Assembly: GCA_030248135.1 (NCBI GenBank)
Contig: JASANC010000238.1
Span: forward strand, 1-64,000
Reading direction: 5' to 3'
Source: Theristus sp. LFF4_11
Taxonomy: Eukaryota > Nematoda > Chromadorea > Monhysterida > Xyalidae
DNA length: 64,000 nt
The stretch's first letter is position 1, and each line of letters begins with the position of its first letter. The position numbers and the translations under genes were made by a program. The notes beneath the pieces were generated by a model. The model did not search any database and was not told the DNA's origin. It saw only the letters and a list, made by a program, of their open reading frames with translations. This document shows, piece after piece, positions 20,766 to 31,430 of the stretch.

Positions 20766-23700
20766 ATGGACGAGCACGGTAATGCAGTGGGTACGTCAGG
20801 TGTCACGCCAACGTCGCACTCGCAGTCGTTGACAGCGGGCGACGGTTCGGCTGCGTCGACATCGACGCATGTTCCCGTCGCTGACGAGCAGGCGACAGGT
20901 ACAGTGGTGACACATGACCTTCAAGGGGCGCCAACGGCTCAGCAAGTTGAGCCGGTTGACGTCGAAATGGAACAAGCTACCATTAGCTGGGCTCGACAGG
21001 TGGAGCAGCAACAAAACTCCAGACAGATCAAACAAGAATTGATCGAGTCTGCAGCGCACTCCTCACCTGTCACTGAAGAATTCGAGTACGACCCGGCCGA
21101 CCCTCCGTTATGCGAGACGGACTCGCCGGCCACAGCTGCGCGGCAACGCGCCGCCTCTGAACCAGAGGAAACAGAAACTGATCTGGGAGCGTGGCTCAGA
21201 TTCTTCGGTTTTGAAGACCCTGGATCTGGGCTCTTGAACGAAAACTACGACGAAAAACAACACGTCACGACATCGTCTTCACAAAATGCACTGATTACGG
21301 TGGCCGTTATCGCATATGATAACCGCCAACGTCGAAAAGAATATCCGGACGTGCCGACAGTCTGGAGGTCATTGCAGACAGTTGGCTCATGGCAAGTCGT
21401 GCCTGTGATGCAAGAGATGGAGACGCAGTGCGAAATTTCGCTACAAAGACGCCTCTTTCTCATGGATGAAGAGCTGGTTGGCAAAATCTGGTCTCCGATG
21501 AAGAGCCAGGAGGAGTTCGATCCGGATTTGATTCCGATCAGACTGCACGCCCCGCGTGGTGTGCGCGCTCTTTGGAGTAACACGGACCTCATGGTCCAGC
21601 TTAGCCCAGAAAACCAATTTGTTCTCTCCAGGCAGGGTTCCACTTGGACCCTAGAAGACTTCCAGGGCGACTATCTTGCTGGCGCCATCCACGAACTGAG
21701 CAAACAGGCAGCGGACGAAAGCGGCACCAACCACGCCGTCACGATGTACGCGCTGTTGGCGTCCTCGCAGCCGATGATCGGAAACGAGCCGCCGCCCGAC
21801 TTCGATGTGCCACCGATCACGGGTGACATGCGGCCCTGGCCGCTTACGTTGCCATTGTTGCTGAAGGATCCGCCCGCCGCAGGTTTGAATTCGGGTGTGC
21901 TTGTTCACGGCCAGGTCTGCTTTCTCAGTAGACCGACTAGCTTGTTGCCGCCGCCAGATAGGGTGATTAAAAGGTTTAAGACCAAGTCATACTACGCCCG
22001 GTATGAGCGGGACAGAATGAACCCAGGCAACCCGGCCGCATCCCCAGAGTCAGTTGGCATGTCAGTGCTGCCATTTTCGTTGGACGACGAGTTGGTGGAA
22101 AATTGCCAAGACGGTCGCGTTCCGGTCGACCCGGAGCGAATGACCCAGTTGGCAATGTACCACTACATCGAAGAAATGCTAGCCCAGTACGCACCACATC
22201 CGAGTAACCGTGGCTTGTTGCCAGAGAAAATGTTGTTGCGCTTCCAGCACTGGAAGGCACTCTGGTACAGTGATGCCGCGTCGTACACACGGTCCCAAAT
22301 CATGCGCAAACATGCGCGAATGATTGGGAGGCCAATGGGCTGTGCTATCGCCGTCATCTGGGTGCAAGATCTATATGCATCCCAGTTGCTCGAATTGGTC
22401 GAATTCATCAACCAGTGCAGTCAGGCTACAAATGGCCAGATTGCGCTACACTATTCGTTTTTCATGCCGAATGAAGAGCACAGGAAGCCGACAAGTCCAC
22501 AGGAACTACTGCGCTTCACGCCAGCCTCTGAGCTGGCAGGCGAAGGCTTGCTCATACATGGCAAGTACCCGACCACCATCTACCTGTGTGCCGGTGCCTA
22601 CTGTTTCGCAATCGAGCTGCCGCTGCTGTTCGATCCGATCATGCGTGCACACAATCTGGAGAAGGTAAAAGTTCTCACCGACTTTTTCACACAGTCGTCG
22701 CTCACGTTCCACCATTGGGACGAACCGAACGACTTCTTCGACGGCATGAACATTGCCTACTCCATCGACAAAAACGACGAAAAGTTGTTCCCGCACGCAC
22801 CGTACAAGAACCACGTCGACGCGCGCCATCTGATTCGTCGCGTTGGCTACGCAAGCCACATGAACATCAGGCGCTATCTCGCAACGGCACTCAACGGCAT
22901 CTACGTACCGCCGACACCAGGTACGGTTTTGGGCTCGTTCACGTGCAAACCGCACGACTGGTTGTTCTTCACCATGGACGGTTGTGAACGTGACCTGGAC
23001 TTCCGGCCCGGTGCTTTCATGAACAACAATTTGCCACAACACAAAACGAGAATGCCAACCGACAATCCGACCGTGAGACATCACGAGTTTGAATTGCATT
23101 GGGTGGCAACAATCTTTGATGCGTTGTTTTGTCTCGTTGGGTGCTCGACGGCATTCGCCGCCTCTTGCACGAAAGAAGTGCTGCCCAGCGAAGTGAACAT
23201 GTACTATGACAAGTTTCGAGCGGCCATTGACGTTGGCTTGGCATACTTGCCCCGGGGTGATGAGACACCGTGGGACACGAATGTCTGTCTGCCGGTCTTG
23301 CCGCAAGACATCACTTTTGACAAGATCAACGACACGAGTTGCACAAGAGTCATGTTCGCCCAGACGTACCTCGATTACATCAGGGCGATCACGTTTCTCA
23401 CAGAGAACCCGGCTGCTGAGATCGCGGGCACCTATGCGTGGGTGCCCTGGTCACACGAGGAGCGCTTCACAGGAACGCGCAGGCCAAGCAAGTTCTCGGT
23501 CATTGAAACACTGGACCGACAGCTCATGGTGCACCAGTACGTGCTCCAGCGAGAGACTGTTCTCCGGAAATCCCTGAACTACATCATCAGGGAACACACG
23601 GACAGCAGTAACTCAATGAGCTACGCGATGGTCACCACAGCTGAGTCGTTCCTGCAGTGGTTTAAGTTCAGGCTGCTGCAGTCAACAATCGGCGTCGTCA

Positions 23701-26700
23701 TGACATCGGCGACGAGCTACTACGGCTTCCAGTTGGCCCATCGGCTGTACGACAACGAGCTGAAGGCCGGTCGACGCTTCTGTTTCCTGCACAGCGCGAG
23801 AAAACACCAATGCCCCGGGGGCTGTGAGCCGTCTCCACCGAACGAAGAACAGATCTCTCCGAGGCCGCCCGACAACTACCTTGGTCGACAACACGATCCG
23901 TCGACACCGTGGTATGATCGCAATTTCATTGCTTTGGGGGCCAAGTACAATGACACCACAAAGCACGAGCTTCAGCACAAGGATGCCCCGGCGATGTTGC
24001 TCGCTGCCGACGAGGAGACCTTGGTCGACTTTCACCTGAGGACCAGGTGTAGTTGGCCAGGCTCATTCTCGATTGGCTCGGTCGAGTCACTGGAGCATTT
24101 CGGAATGGTACGTGCCACAGAGCCGGGCCAACCAGACCGGTTCACTTCGGTGCTGGAGGAACATTCAGAGTTGTTCTCCTGCACAATGGAGGATGTCTTT
24201 CCGCTCACCATTACGGAGGAAGATGTGCGCAACCAGTACTTGTTGCGTGTCCAAAAGGGTGAGGTCATCGAGCCGATCCGCACACACCAAGACGTCGAGC
24301 TCTTGCTCGATCTGTCACACAAGATCAACATTTCAACCAATGATCTCTGCGGATTGTCGCTGCACACCATCACCGACTCGACGGACATCCGAAATCTCAC
24401 GTTGGCACTGCTCGTGCGAACGGCGCTTCAGTGGATCTTCACACAGTGGCACCATGAACCGCACGAGACGTACTTCCAGCTGCTGAACGTGCTCATCGCG
24501 CTCAACCGACACGCGAATTCGCTGGGTAAGACGGGTAGACACATCCATCCGGTGTTCAAGTTTTTCAACCCGTTCACCAGTGAGCTTCCAAAGAAGCGCA
24601 GGTCAAAGCGAACAACTGAAAAACAGTTGTTTCCGCTCAAGTGCCGACGCTTCCTGGACGCACAGGCGTCGCGGCAGAACACTATCGCTGCCAACGCGCG
24701 AATCTGGTGGTCAGTCATGCACAATCACTACTGCATGCCGTTTAAAGACGAACTGCGTGCAGCGATCATGGGTGGTAGTCCGACTGAACTCGAAGACGCG
24801 ATCAAAAAGATCCGTCGCGAGATGGTGAAATGGCACGCGCCGCCACGTGCTAGCCAGCTGCAATTGCACAAACAGGTGCGACGAGCGCATGAGGCGCAAA
24901 TCACACCACCGCCACAGCGCACTGAGTTGCTGGAGCCAGATCCGCTCTCGGCTCGGACACCTCCGACGCCAAGTGATCTCACGCTCCAGCAGGTACAAGC
25001 GGCGCTTCAGACATTGCAGCAACGCCAAAAAGCACTGGCCAAAGGCAAAGCGCCACCGCCGCTACCGCGGGTGGTTCCAATGCAGCAGCCAATTTTGCTG
25101 CCAAACATGCCTGGCGCTGTGCCTACTAGGGCGTATCACACACAACAACGCGTTGCAAGCCAGTCACAGGTAGCCACGCCGACGTACGATCACGCCACAC
25201 CGCCGCAGATACAACGGGCACAGAACGCGCTGGCGGAAACGCCGCCTGCTCGACCTGGTGCACAGGCCATGCAACATGCACAGGCCAGTCAACAGTTGCG
25301 CGAACAGATGCTCATCGATCCGGCGTCCGTCAGTGCCATCCTCGGTCCGACACCTCCTCCACCGCCACCACCAGACGACGGCCAGTTTCGAAAACCAACA
25401 ACACCGGCCCGCCGCGCAGCCACTCCACGCACAAGATCGCACGAGCCGCCCACCAAACGAGGTAAAGAACAGATCGTGTACCCGCCTTTTACGAGAGGCG
25501 CACGACAGGAAAAAGAGCGTCAGCGTCGAAGGGCTGAGACGGGTCGTGCTAGCACTGCCAGCTCGGACACTGAGTCTGCCCGACCTGCAAGTAGTGCCAC
25601 ATCGACGTTGTCCGCCAGAGACACTGAGCTGCTGACGTGTCCTCGTAGGGGTTATCTATCAGACAGGTCAGTCGAATATGACACCAATCTGATTCAGAGC
25701 TATTGGCTTAGCGCGGCTGCAGAATACAATTATCAGTCAGTGCCAGAGTTGTTCTCAGCCATGTGGGAAGAGGCAAAAGCACTCGCGGCCTCCAATGGCG
25801 AGTTCAGCTTGCTAGATCGTGCGAATCTACACAGTCGACCTGATGTAGCCAAGGCGCAGAAATTCATGCGCCCTGACTACCATGCGTTACAACGACCGAT
25901 CTATTCACGAAATCAGTGGACTGATCTGCTTTTGGACGGCAGTCCAGAGGCAGTCGAGTTGCGCGCTGCCTATTATGACGGCGAAAGACCAAAAGCCGGC
26001 GATTTCATTCTGCCGGTTGACAGTTTTTCGTGCAGACAAATTCAGGACGTTGGCCGTCGAATGGTCAGCAATCCGCAGGGTTTCTTGGCGCGAGCCGAGG
26101 AGCAAGCTGCTGCACACGTGCCGAACACCATCAAACACCTGGCACTCTTCATCGCGAGCCGTCCGCAGCACGACTTCCATGGTGCACCATCTGATCCTCG
26201 AATGATCGGGTCAGCAACACCGGACGACAACTTGGCGACAAACCAGGCGTTGGTCGAGGCTGACGCCGAACGCGAGAAGGCGACGGGCACGCAGCTGCAC
26301 AACATGTGGCAGCCGTTGTGGCTTCCGCCGATCCGACCGCCGTCCGACTTCTGGACCGCAGAAGAGTCGCACATGCTGATGCGCCACTTCAACGTTAGCG
26401 GTACGTTACCAACAACTGAGAAGGAACGCAATAAGGCAAAGAAACAGCGAAACATCCCAAAGCTCGCGTTCGTAGACCTGGACACCGCCGAGAAAAAGCT
26501 GGCGGAGAAAATGCAGCCAAGAGTCGTCACGGAATTTGACGACGAGTTTGCTCGGGTTGCTGAACAGAATCGACGCCAAAAGCGTCAACAATTAGCGCAG
26601 CAACATCCAACGTTCACGGCCCAGCCGCAGCGGTTGCAACAGACCGCCGCGACTGGCATGAGTATCGTTAGACAACCAGCGCCAGCTGCTGTACAGACGC

Positions 26701-27398
26701 AGCAGCCGGCTGCTCGACAAGAACACATGGACACAACCGAGCCTTCTGCATCTGACACGAGTCAGAAGCAGAAGCAGCAGAAAACACAAAGACCGTTGTG
26801 TGGCCACTGTGAAAGTAGTGGACATACAACAGACAAATGTCCTGACGTAGTGCAAACCATCCGTCGCAGTGAGCGGTTGGCGTCGGCAACGGCGCCACAG
26901 CACGAGTCACCAGCGGACGCGTGCGAGCTCGGAACGACGGGGTGCCTTCAACAAGTGACCGTCAACGTCACGCCGATGTCCGACACAACGGCGCAGCCGG
27001 CCACGGGAACGAGCGGTGCACAAACGCGTGCCGCTGATAAATCAAAAATTCCCAAATCTCAGGCAACCAGTGTCATGCAGCGTCTCACGTTCGACTCGAC
27101 CAAGCCGAAGTCGGAGGCCGGGACACACGCGGGCACTCACGCGCAACCACAGGCGGGCACTCACGCGCAGGCGCAGGCACGGGCGGGCACTAGCACGCAG
27201 GCCACGGGCGCCAACCAACGCGCACGTCACGCCACACGGTCAACAGCTGGCCATCGCGAACGCTCGCGCAGTTGCTCTGAGACACCGCCGTTCGCTCGCA
27301 CGGTCATCGTTCGGGCGCGACCCACGCACGCGGCAAGGCGCACACGCACGTCATCAACATCACAGCCGAAACGTTCGACGCCTAAAAAGAAGCGATGA
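20766..27398 (+). CDS. Second giant ORF of the retrotransposon, unknown function
   Basis: Start chosen at MDEHGNAVG, the first ATG after the acceptor at 20723; an in-frame ATG at 20661 is rejected as intronic. About 2210 aa. An N-terminal acidic Ser/Thr/Gln region leads into a long globular-looking part (about 140-1370) with many Trp/His/Cys and no signal peptide or transmembrane helix. Next come a basic patch (KKRRSKR, about 1275), a Pro/Gln-rich linker with a seven-proline run near 1529, a second folded-looking block (about 1620-1900), a canonical CCHC knuckle (C2012, C2015, H2020, C2025), short GTHAQ-type repeats (about 2118-2145) and a basic C-terminus ending PKKKR. It occupies the env position but is soluble and probably nucleic-acid binding. 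I recognise no family for the body. Confidence 0.85.
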   Translation: MDEHGNAVGTSGVTPTSHSQSLTAGDGSAASTSTHVPVADEQATGTVVTHDLQGAPTAQQVEPVDVEMEQATISWARQVEQQQNSRQIKQELIESAAHSSPVTEEFEYDPADPPLCETDSPATAARQRAASEPEETETDLGAWLRFFGFEDPGSGLLNENYDEKQHVTTSSSQNALITVAVIAYDNRQRRKEYPDVPTVWRSLQTVGSWQVVPVMQEMETQCEISLQRRLFLMDEELVGKIWSPMKSQEEFDPDLIPIRLHAPRGVRALWSNTDLMVQLSPENQFVLSRQGSTWTLEDFQGDYLAGAIHELSKQAADESGTNHAVTMYALLASSQPMIGNEPPPDFDVPPITGDMRPWPLTLPLLLKDPPAAGLNSGVLVHGQVCFLSRPTSLLPPPDRVIKRFKTKSYYARYERDRMNPGNPAASPESVGMSVLPFSLDDELVENCQDGRVPVDPERMTQLAMYHYIEEMLAQYAPHPSNRGLLPEKMLLRFQHWKALWYSDAASYTRSQIMRKHARMIGRPMGCAIAVIWVQDLYASQLLELVEFINQCSQATNGQIALHYSFFMPNEEHRKPTSPQELLRFTPASELAGEGLLIHGKYPTTIYLCAGAYCFAIELPLLFDPIMRAHNLEKVKVLTDFFTQSSLTFHHWDEPNDFFDGMNIAYSIDKNDEKLFPHAPYKNHVDARHLIRRVGYASHMNIRRYLATALNGIYVPPTPGTVLGSFTCKPHDWLFFTMDGCERDLDFRPGAFMNNNLPQHKTRMPTDNPTVRHHEFELHWVATIFDALFCLVGCSTAFAASCTKEVLPSEVNMYYDKFRAAIDVGLAYLPRGDETPWDTNVCLPVLPQDITFDKINDTSCTRVMFAQTYLDYIRAITFLTENPAAEIAGTYAWVPWSHEERFTGTRRPSKFSVIETLDRQLMVHQYVLQRETVLRKSLNYIIREHTDSSNSMSYAMVTTAESFLQWFKFRLLQSTIGVVMTSATSYYGFQLAHRLYDNELKAGRRFCFLHSARKHQCPGGCEPSPPNEEQISPRPPDNYLGRQHDPSTPWYDRNFIALGAKYNDTTKHELQHKDAPAMLLAADEETLVDFHLRTRCSWPGSFSIGSVESLEHFGMVRATEPGQPDRFTSVLEEHSELFSCTMEDVFPLTITEEDVRNQYLLRVQKGEVIEPIRTHQDVELLLDLSHKINISTNDLCGLSLHTITDSTDIRNLTLALLVRTALQWIFTQWHHEPHETYFQLLNVLIALNRHANSLGKTGRHIHPVFKFFNPFTSELPKKRRSKRTTEKQLFPLKCRRFLDAQASRQNTIAANARIWWSVMHNHYCMPFKDELRAAIMGGSPTELEDAIKKIRREMVKWHAPPRASQLQLHKQVRRAHEAQITPPPQRTELLEPDPLSARTPPTPSDLTLQQVQAALQTLQQRQKALAKGKAPPPLPRVVPMQQPILLPNMPGAVPTRAYHTQQRVASQSQVATPTYDHATPPQIQRAQNALAETPPARPGAQAMQHAQASQQLREQMLIDPASVSAILGPTPPPPPPPDDGQFRKPTTPARRAATPRTRSHEPPTKRGKEQIVYPPFTRGARQEKERQRRRAETGRASTASSDTESARPASSATSTLSARDTELLTCPRRGYLSDRSVEYDTNLIQSYWLSAAAEYNYQSVPELFSAMWEEAKALAASNGEFSLLDRANLHSRPDVAKAQKFMRPDYHALQRPIYSRNQWTDLLLDGSPEAVELRAAYYDGERPKAGDFILPVDSFSCRQIQDVGRRMVSNPQGFLARAEEQAAAHVPNTIKHLALFIASRPQHDFHGAPSDPRMIGSATPDDNLATNQALVEADAEREKATGTQLHNMWQPLWLPPIRPPSDFWTAEESHMLMRHFNVSGTLPTTEKERNKAKKQRNIPKLAFVDLDTAEKKLAEKMQPRVVTEFDDEFARVAEQNRRQKRQQLAQQHPTFTAQPQRLQQTAATGMSIVRQPAPAAVQTQQPAARQEHMDTTEPSASDTSQKQKQQKTQRPLCGHCESSGHTTDKCPDVVQTIRRSERLASATAPQHESPADACELGTTGCLQQVTVNVTPMSDTTAQPATGTSGAQTRAADKSKIPKSQATSVMQRLTFDSTKPKSEAGTHAGTHAQPQAGTHAQAQARAGTSTQATGANQRARHATRSTAGHRERSRSCSETPPFARTVIVRARPTHAARRTRTSSTSQPKRSTPKKKR

Positions 27399-27840
27399 TC
27401 GTGGACGCTATGAACTCTGTTGGTGCATAACCTTTGTGATTTTCATTTCATGCATAGGTGTTTTGATAATCTAGGACTCGTAAAATTGGGTTAGGTAGCG
27501 ACGTCAATTACTAGGTTTTTGGCCATCGGCTGCTTGACTCCGTACAACAGTCTTCTATTTTATTTTTTGTCTATCTCGGTGTTTTTGTTTTCTTTTCCAA
27601 CCTCGGTGTTCTTTTCCATTTGGTTGTCGATGACTCACATTTTTGATTTGTAGTATTCAATGCCTTGCTAACCAGTTTACAAAACGTTTTTCGAAAAGTT
27701 TTACTTTTTCAAATGTTTTTGTTTCTGTGTTCTTTTATTTTGCTTTGCATTGATCGATCAAAAATATTTCGATACTCATGTACAACTTTCCGACTTTTAT
27801 TGTTTTTAATTGTCGACTCGTGGAAGAGTCTTTTGTTTTT

Positions 27841-27852
27841 CGGGGGGAAAGT
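27841..27852 (+). other. Polypurine tract
   Basis: GGGGGGAAAG, followed by TT, abuts the TG of the 3' LTR, as needed to prime plus-strand DNA synthesis. It sits after a T-rich stretch, the usual context. Confidence 0.85.
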
Positions 27853-28539
27853 TGTAAGGTTCATGTTTTCACAATTATAATAACTTTCCTGCCCACAGTA
27901 ACCTTGTGTTGATTAATGGTGATCATAATGTTAAACTATTCTTTTATGTTAATGTTCCACCCATGCAACGTTATTGGTGATCACCGTTTTAGTGCATTTA
28001 TTCTTGGTGCTACTATTGATTCAACAGTTCTCATACTCTCGACAACCAATAAAACTCTTCCAAGCATAAACGCTTCGGTCGATTGTTTGTTGGCTGTCGA
28101 CACGCAACGTTGTTGTCGCGTGTCGCCTCAATAACAAGGGCGACTCGCGACTGGGCGACATAGGCGAAGCACCGTTAGTTTTATGAAATAATAACAACTA
28201 CTCGTTGAGTACGTTTTATCCAGCACGTTTTAGCTTTGCCTGTGTCAGTCGCCCATCATAACCGTGTAACCGTTTTGTAATAATAATATAACAACAGCTA
28301 CACAAGTAATTTGAACGTTTTATTCTCAGTAGTCACACATTTACTAAACAAAGAATGGGTGACAGAAACCGAAATCCGCATTATGTGAAGTTGGCCCCGC
28401 CTTTGAGTCAAGCGGACGAGAAGGCTGGCGGCCCTCTCATGCGGTGCAGATGTTTGACTGCCAGCGGCCAGGCCGGTGGAGCTGTCCGCGAGGCGCGGAC
28501 GCCCGAGCTGGACACTGGTGGCCGAGCACCTGCCTCACA
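27853..28539 (+). repeat. 3' LTR (687 bp)
   Basis: Exact copy of 8729-9415, offset 19,124 bp. It carries the same in-LTR start at 28355, whose frame now closes at 28546, eight bases outside the element. Confidence 0.97.
28048..28053 (+). terminator. AATAAA poly(A) signal in 3' LTR
   Basis: The only clear AATAAA in the LTR, about 195 bp from its start. The 5' copy is at 8924-8929. It probably sets the R/U5 side of the element's transcript. Confidence 0.45.
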
Positions 28540-29077
28540 TTGGTAAAAATTTTTGTCATGAGGTATTAAAAAAGTAGGGTTTAATGTTTTAAAGTATCTA
28601 CGGGTTCCGGTCGTAAAGATATAGTTACGGTATAAAACGAAAGTTGTTCGCCTGATCAAGGGGAGTTGATTGATATTAAATTTTGCTATTGTGCATTTAT
28701 TCAAACGTATCCGGACTAAAATGATAAATTTGCTTTAAAAACGCCTGTTTGTCAAAGTACAGGCACTAAAGTGTCAGTTTGGTGTGATTGATTCGACATT
28801 CACCATTTGTTTACAGGAAGAAACCGGCTAAACAGAACGTCTGGTTTGCTGTGAACGGCAAGCGCATGTTTGGCGGCACATGACGTCATTTCAGTTGGAC
28901 ACGTTTAACACGACACAAACAAACGCTAATACCTCGTAGGATAGTTTTCTTGCCAATGATTTTGAATCAGTTTTACTGTCAGTACTATGCAATGGAGGCG
29001 TGTTGTTAATGTTCGGTATTTATCAAATAAATGTATGTTTCAGTGAAAAAAACCTGCGAATAGTGTACTAGATACAC
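28540..29077. other. Flank of retrotransposon; no firm gene
   Basis: AT-rich. It holds a possible last exon of the 8010 gene at 28817-28854 after TTGTTTACAG; the other open frame there (to 28882) would need phase 2. Confidence 0.35.
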
Positions 29078-29216
29078 TCAGTGGTCTAAAAACCAAAACA
29101 AATTAGCATGGGATTCTTTTACAGCGTTTGAACGGCTGAGGCAACACACGCGCAATACACAGCACACACGCACACACACGCGCAGCGTTCCAATACTTTT
29201 GGCCGCCACTGTATAA
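29078..29216. mobile_element. Possible Tc1/mariner-type MITE
   Basis: The right end, read inward on the minus strand, is CAGTGGCGGCCAAAAGTATT; the left end is CAGTGGTCTAAAAACCAA. Both resemble Tc1/mariner-type inverted ends. The inside is CA-rich. Confidence 0.4.
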
Positions 29217-29598
29217 CACCACACGGACCAGAAACAAACAAAAACAGGGCCAAAAAACAAAAATCGTGAATTTTAGGTTACTGTAACAAAATTACGCAAC
29301 GGTACCCGCTTTTTTCGCAATCAGCGCAAAAAGTTACCCCAGAACCGACTTTTCGATTTTTGTCACCGTTGTTCCGCAATTTGTCGTCATTCACACAGGA
29401 TAAACCCTGCTGGCAAGCACAAGGAATATTACGAACGACAAAAATTGTGCTGCTGTATTGTTGCTGTGCTCAACGATTTGTGGTGCGTTGAACAACGCTG
29501 TGCTTTTGGTGCGTTGCGCACAGCTGAACAGCAGCGCACGCGCACTGCTTGCGTGCACTGTGACTGTGTGTGTACAGTATGCGTGCGGGCTCGTGTAC

Positions 29599-30889
29599 TA
29601 TTCCGGCCCGCGAAATTCCGGCCCGAAGAATTCCGGCCCGCTCATTCCGGCCCGAATAATTCCGGCCTGAAGAATTCCGGCCCGAAGAATTCCGGCCCGA
29701 AGAATTCCGGCCCGGAGAATTCCGGCCCGACGAATTTTCGCCAGCACGAATAATATTAAACAATGGAGTGATTTTTGGTAATCAAATATCGATTGGTAAT
29801 AATTATTCACAATCACAACGTGAATAAATAAATTCATACAGATAGTTTGAAGCTTTGTTAGCCGTGCAGAATAATACCTTGGGCTTGTACCGTATTACCC
29901 CCATTAAACCCCCCCACCATTAATCCCCCACCCCCACCAATAAACCCCCACCCCCCGACCAGTTCCCGAATAATCCCCCCCCCAAATAATCCCCCATGGG
30001 GGATTATTGGAGACCTGTTTGAAACACATACCCAGCGAATTCAGTGGCTGGTTGCAGTGAAAATGATGAAATTGTGCTACCAAAGGCCCCAAATGGGTGA
30101 GTTAATAGTAATTTCATTACAAAAGGCTGTTATAAAAGGAAATTTCTATGTAGAGTAGAAGTTTCTGCGACTTTCTTGCCTGCCATGCAAGGTATTTTTG
30201 CCATTTTTTAACAAACCCCCACCCCTAGAATTTTTTTGTAAATAAACCCCCCCCTAAAAGTCGCTGACGTATTAATCCCCCATGTGGGTTTATTGGGGGT
30301 AATACGGTATTTTTGTTCTAGCAAGTTCAACATAATGACTTGTGTTTCTGCATTAGTGCTCCCCCCTCGAAATTTGCTTAACACCCACCCATCGAAATTT
30401 GCCGAAAAAGACATTTTTTGAAGCACCGAAAAAAAGTCACGCTTGAAATAACGAAAATGCAAACCAGCCACTAGCCAGCATGATCACGCAGATCAAATAG
30501 TGCAGAAATGATACAAAACAGCACAAACAAAAATCAGTTAATTAGTGATGGTTCACAAATCCTGGTTCTCGTGATTAAAGAAAGTCTTTTTTATATATTA
30601 TTTTGAAAAAGGTTCCTCTTTTCAAAAAATCAACTAACAACATCAATTAAAGTCAATTTCCAAACATGTTTGAAAATACACTGTAGCATGTGAACATCGA
30701 TATTTGATTACCAAAAATCACTTCGTGGTTTAATATTGTTCGTGCTGGCGAAAATTCTTCGGGCCGGAATTCTCCGGGCCGGAATTCTTCGGGCCGGAAT
30801 TCTCCGGGCCGGAATTCTTCGGGCCGGAATTCTTCGGGCCGGAATGAGCGGGCCGGAACTCTTCAGGCCGGAATTAGCGGGCCGGAATT
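29599..30889. mobile_element. Foldback-type transposon with repeat-built arms
   Basis: Arms of about 200 bp (29599-29800 and 30690-30889) are inverted copies. The outer part of each is a 15-bp tandem repeat (AATTCCGGCCCGAAG); the inner part is a unique stretch containing TTCGCCAGCACGAATAATATTAAAC or close to it. The element is flanked by GTAC on both sides (29595-29598 and 30890-30893), a likely 4-bp target duplication. No transposase frame lies inside; the middle holds a nested MITE at 29888-30309. Confidence 0.8.
29888..30309 (-). mobile_element. Poly-C/G MITE, family 2 copy A
   Basis: Inverted ends TACCGTATTACCCCC / GGGGGTAATACGGTA enclose runs of C or G with AATAAACCCCC-like units and a conserved core (TTTGGGGCCTTTGGTAGCAC on the other strand). 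It lies inside the foldback element. Confidence 0.9.
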
Positions 30890-31124
30890 GTACCCCCCCC
30901 ATGCGTGCGGCATATTGACCACCGGCGCATGCGACATGTCATTTTCTTTTGTGTCGTATGAATCCCTGCAACACTTTCTGAAGCTGAAATTTTACATGGT
31001 TATACATTTTTCGCTGGTCTTTCAGAATTACTTAAAAACCATACTTCACACTCGCTTATAAAGTACCGAAAAACGCAACCTTTTTAGTTTTTTTTTTAAA
31101 TACAGAGCATAAAACAGCAGTTTC

Positions 31125-31430
31125 AGATTATAGTATAATAACGAAAAATGTGCGCGAAAACAAGAGGAATCGATTGGTTTTTGATTTTTATCGATAGCTT
31201 TAAGCAGAAACAAATTAGAACTGTTTTACTACAAGGGGGTCAAAAAACAGGTTTTCCTTAATTTTAGAGCATAAAAAAAGGTCAAATTAAAAAACAAATA
31301 TAATTTTCGAACTCAGCGCATCGAGGCGGTTCGATTGGTATTAAATTCGTCAAAATTTGAAAACTTTTTTAGGATTGTGCCTAGAGGTGTGGAGGCCGGG
31401 TCGGTCGACTCAAAAAGCCTATCTTAAAAC
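31125..31430 (+). repeat. Dispersed repeat, family 3 copy 1
   Basis: Shares, in the opposite orientation, many blocks with 47948-48245, for example GAATCGATTGG, TACTACAAGGGGGTC and GGCCGGGTCGGTCGACTC. No coding content. Confidence 0.75.

Larger units (their letters stand above)
8729..28539 (+). mobile_element. Giant two-ORF Ty3/gypsy-type LTR retrotransposon
   Basis: Two identical 687-bp LTRs (TG...CA ends) bound 19,811 bp. Inside, in order: a PBS candidate right after the 5' LTR, a Gag-Pol frame (9231-18545), a 2.2-kb noncoding spacer, a second frame (20766-27398), and a polypurine tract directly before the 3' LTR. The PR-RT-RNaseH-IN order and the YLDD and HHCC/DDE motifs place it in Ty3/gypsy (Metaviridae). 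Known members are usually 5-10 kb, so this one is two to three times larger. Identical LTRs and unbroken giant frames point to recent movement. No target-site duplication is visible: the 5' flank is GGCCCA and the 3' flank is TTGGTA. Confidence 0.97.

Noticed and set aside
20766..27398. Envelope glycoprotein
   Set aside because: No signal peptide, transmembrane helix or furin-like site in a fitting place; a CCHC knuckle argues against it.
29598..29753. CRISPR-like regular repeats
   Set aside because: The units are directly tandem with no unique spacers, and the array is mirrored at 30740-30889 as transposon arms.
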